Origin: Apiotrichum sp. Y4204
Lineage: Eukaryota; Basidiomycota; Tremellomycetes; Trichosporonales; Trichosporonaceae
Length of the DNA: 64,000 nucleotides
Assembly (NCBI GenBank): GCA_025531455.1
Contig: JAMYHL010000019.1
Coordinates: 248,001 to 312,000, forward strand
Direction: 5' to 3'
Below are positions 44,586-55,652 of the stretch, piece after piece. The notes under the pieces were generated by a model. It searched no databases, was not told the origin of the DNA, and saw only the letters and a list, made by a program, of their open reading frames with translations. Positions within the stretch are counted from its first letter, which is position 1. Every line of letters begins with the position of its first letter. A program made the translations under genes and the position numbers.

Positions 44586-46128
44586 ATGCGGGGCTACATC
44601 GCGCCACTGCTGTGGTCTTTCCTCCCGGACAAGATCACTCAGACCCTCATGCCGGTCCTCACTGGCGTCCTTCCCGGCTTCTTCCCGCCCGCGGCGCCAG
44701 GCAGCGAGGGCTGGCGGAGAAACTATCGCCATGTCCTCACTGCCGTCGTTATCATTGCCCTCGCGTACAATTTCGCCACCACTGCGCGCGCAGAGACGGA
44801 CTGGTATGACCTCCTCGGCGTGGGGCCGCGCGCCAGCGACGATGAGCTGAAGAAGGCATTCCGCCAAATGTGAGTCACACGATGTCGGAAGTGTTATCCC
44901 CGGCAGTCCCACCCGGTGTAATCGTTAGTGAAGGTGTTCGTTCCGGACTGTTGAGCTGCCCGGGATTTCCTCGCATGTTCTCATCTCGCTATCAAGTGCC
45001 TCAAGCTCACACCAGGTCTCGTTTGTACCACCCCGACCGCCTGGGTCCGAGGGCGGGACCCGACGCGGAGGCGCGCTTTATCGCCATCCGCCAGGCGTAC
45101 GAGGTGCTCACAGATCCCGTCAAGCGCTTTGCATACGACCGGTGCGTGATATTGCTAATGTGCTCTCCCTCAATAAACATCAGTCATTCATGGGCGCCCC
45201 TCAACAGCCTTGCTGACAGCAGATTTGGCCCGTCAATTGTCGAATGGCAGAGGGTCGCGGGAGCGCGCGAGCATGTCCTCAAGGGCGCGCAAAACTCGCT
45301 GGGATTCTACGTTGGTACTGTGGGAGTCATGCTCGTACTCGGTCTCCTAGGCCGCGCCCAGCAGGGAGCATACGTGAGTTGAGCTGGCTTTTTTCACACA
45401 TCTAACTCTCAGTGGCGTAACTTCCTCCTCTGTGTGCTCCTCATATGGGAAACGACTCTCATCCTCACACCGACATCGCCCGTGAACTCGCCGACTCAAT
45501 CACCGCTCCTCGCACCCCTCCCGCTGCCCATCGCACGCGTCCTGGCATTTATCATCCCGCGCTCCATCCTCCAGCGCCAGCCGTACCAGCTCGTCGCCCT
45601 CCTTCACCGTCTCTTCACCGACGCGTGCATAGCCATATCCCAGCTTGCCGCCGTCTGGTCGCCGCGAGACACCTCCTCTCAGATCGCCCTGCAGCTCGCC
45701 GGCCTCGTCAATGCTGAAGCGGTCAGCGCGCTCAGCGAGGAAATCGGCCCCGTTCTGGCGGGTACGAACGACCGCCCTGCGGCAGAGAGGAACCTCCTCG
45801 ACCGCATGGAGAAGAGTAAGTTCTTTTTCTTTGTTCTTCTCTGACATCAGTCTTCCTCGACCGTCAGATTCAGGTACACCCTGCGACTCGTGAAGCTTTC
45901 GAAACAGCCGCCGACCGCATTCATAAGGGCGGCCACGTTCCCTCGCCGACATTGGCAGTAGACGAATCCGCCCCGTCCCCCCGGAGGACGCGCGGGAGCA
46001 CGCCGCGTCTGCGGGTCCCTGCCCCGGAGACACTCGCAGTCGCGCAGGACACGCCCCTGCCCCCATCGCCGACGGGGACGCCCGGTGCGCGGCGTCGGAG
46101 CCCGCGTCTGTCGGTGCCGCCCAGCTAA
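44586..46128 (+). CDS. J-domain (DnaJ) membrane protein, probably ER
   Basis: Exons 44586-44869, 45016-45141, 45223-45373, 45413-45815, 45851-46128 give 413 residues. One transmembrane helix (VLTAVVIIALAYNFATTA, about residues 50-67) precedes a J domain (DWYDLLGVGPRASDDELKKA), with the diagnostic HPD tripeptide (LYHPDR) intact across the second exon. Another hydrophobic segment (SLGFYVGTVGVMLVLGLLG) and a following hydrophobic block (NFLLCVLLIWETTLILT) suggest a multi-spanning membrane protein, with a Pro/Ser/Arg-rich tail. Hsp40 proteins recruit Hsp70 to a membrane; the ER is inferred from topology. No finer orthologue recognised. Confidence 0.85.
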
Positions 46129-46890
46129 ACATGTACTACTGTGATGAAGACGATAGAGACTGTTGATTCTCCTTTACCAGTTGCCGAACCTACTCAGGCA
46201 ACGTGAACCTCCGATCTACTGACTAAGAGAGCGAGCGGAGTCATTGTCTGGCTTCTTTTGAGATGTGCTGGAATCCGCAGTTGGTCGAACTGGGTGCGCG
46301 TCTGTTGTGAATGGAAAGGACGGGAGCCATGGGCACCATTGGGACTCCCCAATTCTTATATTGCGTGTTCAGTACTCTGGCCGGGAATCCCAACCATAGC
46401 TTGTCAAGTTGGTCACGCTGACCGCCACTGGAAACATAATGGCGTTGAGTATGTACAGTACGTGGCCGGACAGGAACAGGAACAATAAAAACCTAATCTG
46501 AGATAAACTCAGCCAGTGCCATGTCGGATTGAAGGGAGGAACCAACAATCCAGTATATCTCGTCACTGCTCCTCTTGATATGCACATCTTAGGGTTCTAT
46601 AGAACAACATATTCATCTTGAGGTACCCGGGCCAAATATGGCTGCCGTGTCCGGGGATGCTACTCTCTATGCTAATGGGGTCCGTCATGAGGGATGGGAT
46701 TGAAAATGAGGTGAGGGTGGTCGACGTCGCGTCGCGGTCGCCAATTGTTCGGTATTAGAAGATTGCGAATGAGTGTCCGGAGGTGGCATGAGTGACATGT
46801 GGAAACAATGTGGGGTGGGTGAGGGGATGGACCCTCAGTGATGGCAATGCAGGCTCGCCGGTGGCGGGCATTCCTGGTAAAGGTGTTCGC
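46129..46890. other. Convergent intergenic region
   Basis: Between the stops of the J-domain gene (+) and the GT61 gene (-). Low coding potential; contains a repeat of acaggaacaggaaca near 46470. No gene seen. Confidence 0.5.
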
Positions 46891-48803
46891 TTAGATGCGA
46901 TCGATAAGGAGGCGCTGCTCGACAAGATGTGCGACCTTCTTGCCGTCAAGTGCAATCTCGTTGCCCTGGAAGCCCTCAGGGTAGGCAACTTCCGGAAGAT
47001 CGGGATGCGAGAAGTACTCGTCGCCCCACCAGCCAAAGTAACGGACCTCGAGGGCGTGGGTGATGAAGGCGTAGTCGTATGCAAAGCCTCCTTTGAAGAA
47101 CTGAACTGTCAGTATTTTCTGAAGGTCATCAAGCCTCTCCGACTCACAAACTCCATAACCGTCGCACGGGGATTGAGATTGTTCATCCACAGAAGATGAG
47201 TGAGACCGTTACCGTGCACACCCATCATGATCGTTGTCCGTGCAGCCAGGCGGATCTGCTCGTCGCGGGTGAGCTTGTCCATGGCGACAATGTTAACCTG
47301 TGATATTAGCAATGTAATGGGATACCTGAGCTAGTGTTAAAACTCACCTCCCATCCGTACTTCTTCTCCAATGCCCTGAGCTCGCTGACAAGCACATCAT
47401 GATCCTCAGGCTTAAGCATGCGGCGACCCCAGTCCTGACGCGACACGTAGGTGATGACGGGATTTGCGGGAGAGTGCTCTTTACGATGCGCGAGTGCCGT
47501 TTCGTCCTTGGCAGCCCTCTTCCCGGTCGTTCCGCGGCGAATGTCACTGTCAAAGACCGGCTCGTCCTTTACCCGCGGACGAGTCTCGGGTTCATCATTC
47601 GCAGTTTCGTCCAGCTCAAGCTCGTCCTCGGCTTCCTCCAGGCCAAAGTCCTCGAGATTGATCTCGCTCTTGTCACCGCTTCCGATAAACTCCAAGAGGT
47701 TGCGACGGATGGGCGACCACCAGTAGCGTGATCCACCCAAGGTTACCGCCTCGGACGCTGTACGCCAGGTCTTGGCGAATTCAGGTCCCCTGAACGCGGC
47801 AGCACGGTCGGCGAACACGACCCTGTCGAAGAGGTAGGCACGCGCTGTATCGACGCGGTCGAGGAAGTCGCTGCGGTACTCGTATGACATGCCGGGGAAG
47901 ATAGCACGCGTGATGAAAGAGTTCATCTTCGCATAGTCGTTCCACTTGCCAGCAGCCACATGCGGCATAATCATTCGAGCTGGTGATGGGAGGTGAGTTT
48001 GTCCTGCGGCGTTGATCGAGTGGTCGAGCGATGAGTACGTCCGCCAAATTCCAAAGAGCAGTTCCGCAGCGTAATGGTAATAGTGGTCCAAAAACTGGGG
48101 AGGGTCGTTGACGAGCAATGTCATGCCAGACACGCGAGACGCCGAGTTGCCGAAGAGACGCTTTGCTTCAGAGGGGAAGATGATACGCATGTCCTTGTCT
48201 GTGGGCTCTCTGATCTGTCAGTTGTGGTTCCCAATGGGTGCACGCGACCAGACGTTGAACGCACCGACGCTTGATTGATTCCTCGTCGTTCCAGATCTCC
48301 GCGCCAGTCGAGACCATCAAACGAAGCAAGGGAATCGAGGAGGGATGATCAGTAACAATGTACCACGTGCCATTGTAGAGGTAGATGGCGTCGAAGACGG
48401 TCCATCCTAGCTGTCAGCCATGTCCAAGAGATGCGCACATAATCGCGCGCACACAGGATCCGGTGTGAAAACAATCGCACTTGCACTCACCAGGTGCATG
48501 GGTGGGAACAGTAGTGCGCACTGCGCCCTCCTCTCCCCACTTGACCTTGGCATCGCTCACGCTCGCGACGATCCTGCCCGCAAAGCCCTGCGCGTTGAGA
48601 TCGCTCGACAGGGGTTTCCGTGACTGTCCGGAGCCGTGCTCCCCTGGCCGCCGGCCGCCTATGCCAAACTTAAACCCAAGTAGGGAATCTGACCCTTTAG
48701 AGTCTGTGAAGCGGAAGGAGAAGTCGAGCTGAAGGAAGAGGCCAAACAGCACAAGGACAATGAGGAAGAGGAGCAGGTCACGGCGGGTCGGATGCCACGA
48801 CAT
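46891..48803 (-). CDS. GT61-family (DUF563) glycosyltransferase, type II membrane protein
   Basis: Exons 48803-48491, 48406-48265, 48209-47348, 47297-47148, 47100-46891 give 558 residues. MSWHPTRRD, then one transmembrane anchor (LLLFLIVLVLFGLFLQLDF, about residues 9-27), then a lumenal domain. Landmarks: FLDHYYHYAAELLFGIWRTY, an acidic insert (EEAEDELELDE) with a following Lys/Glu region, ITYVSRQDWGRR, and the family motif TTIMMGVHGNGLTHLLW. FFKGGFAYDYAF then closes the fold. GT61 enzymes include plant xylosyl-/arabinosyltransferases, animal EOGT and fungal relatives; the sugar here is unknown. Two exons splice through short, unusual acceptors (CTAG and TTCAG, the latter 5 nt beyond an ACAG), so the exact N-terminal join is less certain. 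Confidence 0.85.
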
Positions 48804-49417
48804 CTTGAAGAACGGCGTGCGCGGGAGGATGGGGGAAGATGGCAGCCGCCGGAGAGCCTGTAGAACGCCTATTGTGAATAATAGAATGAGTGGGAGAGGG
48901 CGCCAGCCTGGTAGGTCTTGTGGTTTTAAATGAAAGTGGGTGATTGCGAGCGGCCCACTGTGCGGTGCGGAGACGGTAGTTGACAAGTGAAAGCGAGCTA
49001 GAGCATTAAAAACCCCCGATAGTGAATGGGGCTGTGGAATACGGCTAATTTAAGTGAATGGCCGTGAAGCGAGATGGCTTTGAAGACGTGTCCAGTCTGG
49101 AAACGAATGGCGGTAGGCGCGGGGGCAGGCAAACTAGCACCGGAGAGGCGAGCAATAAAAAGGAAAGACAAAGTATGGTGAAACCGAACAACGGCGAACT
49201 AAGTGAATGGTCGAAGAGGATGAGACCAGCGAAATAAAGAGAATAAAGAAAAAGCTGAAGAATGAAGTGATGGAAATGTAGATGGGAGACGACAGATGCA
49301 CCATCCGCCGGAGGGCAGTAGGCTGGGGCGGGTGGTGGCTGAGGCCGAGGACAGTGCGCTGCGTCCACAGGATCTGCGGAGTGAAGGACACCGACGCGGA
49401 CGCACAGCTCACACAGT

Positions 49418-49555
49418 ATGCGCTTTGATGTCCTCAAAACTGAGAACGGGCCTGATGATGTCCAGTACAGCCGGGCTCTGGCGCTCTGGCGCTTTGACGA
49501 TCCGGTGTCGATGCCAGATATAATTATCGTTCTGCAAAGGGTGTGGCGTTCCTAG
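49418..49555 (+). CDS. Small open frame, 45 residues, unknown
   Basis: ATG to TAG with protein-like composition (MRFDVLKTENGPDDVQYSR, then ALALWRFDDPVSMPDIIIVL). Hydrophobic and acidic residues alternate as in a globular fragment. No homologue recognised and no ribosome context evidence; may be a remnant exon. Confidence 0.2.
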   Translation: MRFDVLKTENGPDDVQYSRALALWRFDDPVSMPDIIIVLQRVWRS

Positions 49556-50562
49556 GGAATGGGTAGAGGGACTTTGTCCGGGGACGCAAACCGAACAAGT
49601 CCTGAAGACGTTAAGGATCGTTGGAGCTTGGCAAGGCAAGGGATCCACAGAGTCCTGACTTTGGGATTCCTGAGTGGCGTAGGATGAGTAGCGCCTCCTC
49701 GAGCTTGATACACAAAGATTCTTGATGGTGATGAACGTGGCTATAGTGGACGACGATGATGGATATGATGACAGATAGAAGGAGAGACAGTTCTCAACCA
49801 GACGCAGACTGCTTTATAAAAAGGAGTGAATCAACTACCGCAACGGGGAGGAAGGTAAGATATGGGAAGGGGCTTTTGGATTTGGGGGCCTGAAAGAGAA
49901 GACTGGATGGAAATGGATAGAATGGATGGGATCGCACAAAGCATGTGCAACCCGAATGAAACAGATGCATGTAGATGTGTGGCTGTGGTTGAAGTGCAGC
50001 AGGCAGGTCGCCTACAGCGCCCTCTCTCTATCTTCTTGTCTTTTTTTACTTCTTGGACAATGAGCGGAGGAAGCAAGAAGCCGACGACGTGCTCCTGACA
50101 ATGATGCAAAGGAGTGCGCCTTGCGGCCCCTCGTCGCGCGACAGCCTCTTGATAACAGCAAGCATACGCATGTCCAGCCGGCTACTTTGCCGTACCTACC
50201 GACCGGAGATGCGCAGTGCGCTGTGCACAGTCCTGCGCAGGTGGTACCAGTAGTAGGAGGCCGTAGTGTCAATCAATCCAGAGCGCGAAAATGTTTGTGG
50301 ATGTGTCTTGTTTTGCTTTCTCGCGCTCTGCTCTGCCATTTTCCTCTCCATAGGCACCGGGCTGGAAACGGGCGTGCAACGTAAAGAGTCCAACCCGAGA
50401 TGACTCAAACCTTTCAACAAGCAGCGGCAAAGAACAGCGGGAAGCACTCGAAGAGCGGCGGGCAGGGACAAGGCACGAGAAGAGAAGAACGGCAATCGTG
50501 TCCGGGGTCTGGATGCCGTTATCCACAATGTCATCCTATTTCTGGGCAAATGACCCCCTCAA

Positions 50563-50594
50563 GGCGTCGAGGCGTCGAGGCGTCGAGGCGTCGA
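50563..50594. repeat. Tandem repeat, unit GCGTCGAG, about 4 copies
   Basis: Four near-perfect 8-nt copies in a row, bounded by unrelated sequence. Units of 8 are not in frame over four copies for a protein repeat. Confidence 0.85.
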
Positions 50595-51689
50595 GCGCGA
50601 ACTATGATGTGACATCCCAAGGGACCTCCGACGTTGTGCGTGATATCCTGCATCCCTGCATCAGTTGCACCCTGTGCATCCTGACATCCTGAGGACAAGC
50701 AAGCCAAGGACGGGGGGATCACGGACTGTTCCGTATACGCGGGCCACACGGGCCACACGGGCAGCTTGCTCGGTAGCTCGGTACCGTAGTGCCGTACGCC
50801 GTGCACAATATACTGTACTAGTGACCATCACGCACAAAACGCAGGACGGGAAGACATCAGGTCAGCACAGTTGCATGCATCGCTTTGGGTAGCGCCACAG
50901 GAGTTCACCACCCCGCCTAGGCGAGGGGATTTAAACATGCACCTCGTGTTCTTTCATCCTGGCAGCTGGCAGCCAGCAGTGATCACACTGCCGTCCCCGG
51001 GCAATATCGATCTACCTCGCTTGTCGTCCCTTAGAACGGCATCCCGGGGGGGGATAAAATCTGGTGCCTCATCCACATACACACAACTGCAGAACTCGGA
51101 TAATTGCTCGCAGCCAAGGGGATCTTGGATCTTTGAGCTCGCTGGCCGCTGACATAACGATCGAGGCTGCGGCGAGCTGGCGATTCCCGTGATATCATCG
51201 ATCATCGTGCCAAGGCGTCTAGCGTGGCTGGATCTCTGGAGCCTTTCCCATTCCCACCATCGTCCTTACCATCGGTATTCACGGTACGCATAGTTGATAT
51301 CTCAGCCCAATCAACCCTCCGATTCCGACATGTCTCACTGTAGTGTCTTCAGATCACAAGATCACCGGCCAGCCCGCTAATGTGCTAGTGCATCGCCGGC
51401 TGGCGCACAACTGCGTCACCGCCCGCGCCTTCAGCCGGTGACCAGCCGGCACCCGCCTCCCAAGAGCCGATGCGAATCCCGAGCCACACACTCACCGTTT
51501 GAGAGAATGCGTCCTTGACATCAAGGTCCGCGCAACGTGCGCAACCCGACAATGAACACTCCCACACTGCCATCGCCCTTCCCAGTCACCTCTGAATTAG
51601 AGGCGGCAGGGAGAGTGAAACGCTAACTCTACGTCGACTCAGGTGGCGAAGTAAGAAAAGAGATAGCCTGGAACTTTATCTGTGTCAAA

Positions 51690-51741
51690 GAAAAAAAAAA
51701 AAATTAAAAAAAAGGAAGCTAAGGATAAAAAAAAAAAAAAA
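51690..51741. repeat. Paired A-tracts
   Basis: Two runs of about 13 and 18 A separated by AAATT...GGAAGCTAAGGAT. The only long homopolymer A runs in the window; possible poly(A) remnants of a retroposed RNA, or on the minus strand T-runs. Confidence 0.7.
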
Positions 51742-54245
51742 ACATCCGACCAGCCAGCTGAGAGCTACAGTGTTCATGTGAGAATTGCTCGTTATGTATA
51801 CACGGTCTGAGATCTGAGAGAAGGGTGCAAGAGCGCTGCTGCATGCTGCAGATTGACTGTATCTGCTGGAAACGAGCTCAAACTACAGTGAGGCATGCAT
51901 GCAAGGCGAGCCAGTGGCCAGTGGCCAGTGTTCTTATCGAGCCCTTTGCGTTATTTCGCCATCGGCGGTAATGCTCTGTTTGGAACTGTAGGGAACACGG
52001 ACGTTCTGATGACATTGTCACCGAGAGCCGAAGTAGCCTCCCGTTGGCCAAGACTTCAACTGCTCTCTAGACTTAATATCCTGCATGCGTCATGTCGAAT
52101 AAATAAGCAGGCATGAAGGTGCCCAGACGGGCTCTGATAGATGAAGAAAACATTCCCTCCGCCAACCTCCCGCTCAGGGCCTTATCCTTCGGTCGATCTC
52201 CCGGCCCAACTCCCGACCCGTGCGCCATGTCTCGCGAACACTCCCAGGTCCCTCGCCGAGAGCATAACCATCATGCACGAAGTATCTCGGAGAAGAGCCA
52301 TTCAGATTGATGCGGAGGAGTGATACTTGACATCTCGGAGACAAACAGAGGGCTCCCTTGGCAACTGCACCGTCCAATTTGACCTCACCCTGTCCTGGGA
52401 TCTCGGAGGCAGTTATTGCTGCCAGGCCGTTAGGTCCCGCGGTTCCCGGGCGGTAGTCGATGAGATATTGGCAGTGCGGGTACAGTTGATAGATTACAAA
52501 GGAGGGAGGTTGGGCTGCGCGACAACAACCTAACGAGACATTCAATAAAGACCAGCGGTCTTTACGACGTTGAGATTCTCTTCGAAATTACAGACTCTCC
52601 ATTGATATCAGTCACAGTGTCGGGTGATTCTGGTGTTGGCGTTTGATCAAGACCTTAATGTCCCCCAAGGAAGACATTGGTGATCACAGGGACGGATAAA
52701 ACCGCAGTGCCATACGTCACGAAGAGATGACTGACCAAGATGGCCTTCGCTGTTCGAGAGTCCATGCAGATATCCACCTATTGAGGCCAACCATGCTATG
52801 AATAACAGCTAACCCACGCACCATGGGCTCATAAATGACAGGATGCAGCACAGCAAGCTGTTCGAGTCACGAATACTGCATGCCATCCCTACTCCTTGTA
52901 TGCCATTTGCCCTCATCACTATCGTTCCAAGCGAAAGCGAAGGACAGCTGGGGCTGCTTCCTCAGCGTGGCTGAGTACGATCCGGGCCCTCAAATATGAA
53001 TTGCTAGTCAAAACGCCTCGGGGATCTACCGATAGAATCGCGGGGTTGGAGGTGTCGCAGTCCCCAGGTCGACGATGAAATGAGGTTTGTTTGCAGGAAT
53101 GCCCAAGTCTTCCAACGGCACCACTTTATGTTCCGGGCCACGGATACAAAAGGCACAGCCGGCAAACAACACTGTTGAATTGGCACACGAATAACCTCTT
53201 CTACAAAGAGTTTTGGGCTTTCGGAGTTTCTGCGCAGTTGACTGTACACCCCCGAGGTTAATGATTGAGTCGCTAACATTTTTTCATTATTATTAGTCAA
53301 GCAGCGAACGAGGACAAGGATGGATGTGTGGAATGTGAAGAAGAAACCATTGACCAGTGAGCAGATTGACAAGGGACCGGACCAGAGCCGGACACAAATA
53401 CAGGAATTCCAAGTGCCTGACACAGACATGTATTGAGTAGGGCATAGAGTTGTGCGTCGCCGCCAAAAAATGATATGGGTCAAAGACGTGATGAGCTCGT
53501 CTCCCAAGTTCTCAAGCTCTCAAGCTCTTGGGTAACTGTGACCCGGAGAGGCATGAGACGCGGGCCTCTGCAGGAGAATGAAGGCATAGAAACTTTACAC
53601 CAGACAATCAGACTACCTGCAGCGCAGTCGATCAAACGATCGGCAGATCAGTGCCTCGGCGGACCGGCGTATCAAAAGTAGACTAGTAGAACATCTTTGC
53701 GAGACCCCCGACGAGCAGGCAGAACGGGGCCGCGAGATGATCCATGAGAAGATGGATCGCGCGATCGTCAGACATCTGGATGGTTAAGTGATGAACAATG
53801 TGATCTGCCAATCATCACGTCAAAGACCAACGATCGGCAGGTACCTTCCGCTGACATGTGACCGATGGGAAGGACAAGATTTGCCCCAGTCCACGCGTCC
53901 GTGTTGGTACGGTCCGTGGATCCGTGGAATCTGACGACGAAACGAGGAAGAGCTGGCGAACCATCGTCGAAGCGGCCGAAGCCGAGATACGGATAGACCC
54001 AGCTCCGCATGGGATGGTAGAGGGCGACAGACACCATTCTCTCTCGGCACCTCGTCGCTAAACATCAATAAGTGAAGCAGTAAGCCGGGGCCCACAAACG
54101 CTTCGTCGGCCTTTGGGCATCGTCAATGTATCAAGACAAGTCAGTACGAACCCACAACTTCAGCGCGTTGGCCTCCAGCACCGCACGCTCCGCACGCTCC
54201 GCACCGCCAAATCAATAGTAATACAACACAACTCTAGGATCTACA

Positions 54246-54880
54246 CTACTCATCCGTCTTTCCCGGGGGCAGACCGCACGGCTGGAGCATCCGCTGAGAG
54301 TTAGAGAATTCAAGGTACAGTTAACTCACCTCAATGACCTCAAAGCGCGCGCGCGCCTGGGACTCGCCGTCCGCAATGGCCATGTACGAGAGCAGCGGCG
54401 GGTGGCCGACAATAGACGCCAGGGTGTCGCGGTGGTGGTGCGTCACCCACTCGTACTTGGTCGTGTCTGCGTGTCCGGTGCCGGTGTAGCGCGCGTGGAC
54501 TGCGGTCAGTAAAAAGGAACGAAAGGAGTGATGAGACGATGGCTGCAGAATCAAGAATCCAGAAAGCGGCAAGCAGAAAGGTAGTGAATGTTAAAGGCGT
54601 TGTGCCTTGGAGGACAAGAGGATTGAACTGTCCAACCGCATCATGAAACTATCCGCTTCAGCTTTTCGAGATGACGCGCGTGAAGCTTCCAATATCATCC
54701 AGTCTGAACCACCAAAGGCTCTTGTGCAGCGCGTGCCCGAGGAAGGGGGAAGGATAAACCGCGGATTGAACATCGCAAGGACACTTACGCTGCTCGAGCG
54801 ACGCGTTGGCGGTATAACGGAGCTCCGACTAAAAATGTCAGATGTACGTCCAAAGCGATCGAAGAGCGTCGACGTACCAT
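54246..54880 (-). CDS. SF3B5: Splicing factor 3B subunit 5
   Basis: Small subunit of the U2 snRNP SF3b complex that helps hold the branch-site duplex. Coding exons 54880-54878 (just ATG), 54828-54789, 54499-54330, 54293-54246 give 86 residues, exactly the family size. Sequence follows the family end to end: SELRYTANASLEQLH, RYTGTGHADTTKYEW, HRDTLASIVGHPPLLSYMAI, RARFEVIERMLQPCG. The first coding exon contains only the start codon, followed by a 49-nt intron (GTACGT donor, TTTTTAG acceptor), then a 289-nt intron. It is divergent from NOT2. Confidence 0.95.
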
Positions 54881-55652
54881 TGTTGTTTACTGTTGTCGGT
54901 GCTACGATTGACAAAGATGGTGTGATCAACCAAAGTGGAGGAATGTTACGAATGGACCAAAAGTGGTGTTGCAAGGTGTTGTGTTGAGTAGAGTGGCGAG
55001 TGGAGGTGACGAAAGCTGGTAAACAAAAGTGCCACACTGGCGATAACGCCGAGACTCGTTGTATGTGCAGTGTACCTCCACTCTTCGCAATGGCTCTGCA
55101 TCCACCATCACCACACCATACACACCACCTGACCGCGGGTCGCAGTGTGCCACAGGCTGACACTTTGCCTCTCCTCTGCTCTTCCGCCTTCCCCTCTGCC
55201 TGGCTGCCTATATCCTTCTGGTCACCACCGTACCGTGTCCTCCCACGACAGCCACCACCACCACCACCACCACGGCGCCGGACACTGGTCATTGTTGCTC
55301 CGCCGACATCACACCCAGTCCACACCCTACCACCTCCTCCTCCGTCGACAGACACACACTCATCCACACTCACCCTCGCACCACACCAAGTGAGAACAGC
55401 GAACGGAGTGCACCGACCAAATCCGCAATCCGCACTCCCTGTTTGACGCGCGCGCTGACACCCCTTCTCCTTTCCTCACCTTCTCTTCTCCGATTGTCAA
55501 TTCCTGCTCGTCAACCTGTCGATCTCGTCGTCCTTCCTCTTCCCAACCTCCGCTTTTTCCTTTGTTCCTGTTTTTGCTCTCGCTGCATCAACAACTCGCG
55601 ATCGCTCTCTTCAACATTACTCCTCTTCGTTGCGCGCGACCAGTTACCGAAA
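54881..55652. promoter_or_regulatory. Divergent promoter region SF3B5 / NOT2
   Basis: 772 nt between two head-to-head starts. A (CCA)n repeat of about 8 units lies at about 55249-55273, with further ACC/CAC-rich sequence around it. A plus-strand CT-rich leader runs into the NOT2 ATG. Open frames in the repeat are low-complexity. Confidence 0.55.

Larger units (their letters stand above)
48804..54245. other. Long gene-poor region
   Basis: About 5.4 kb with no gene I can name. The first 200-400 nt are the CT-rich leader and promoter of the GT61 gene. The remainder has short unrelated frames, of which the longest (minus strand 53004-53507 and 52174-52545, neither opening with a good ATG) have no recognisable family. 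It contains an 8-nt tandem repeat (about 50563-50594), a small plus-strand ORF (49418-49555), and two A-tracts (about 51690-51740). Composition is AT-richer than the gene blocks. Could be a decayed insertion or a regulatory/centromere-like island; nothing here decides. Confidence 0.45.

Noticed and set aside
53004..53507. A 167-codon minus-strand open frame in the gene-poor island
   Set aside because: No good start context and no recognisable family; hydrophobic/Cys mix compatible with chance in an AT-richer stretch.
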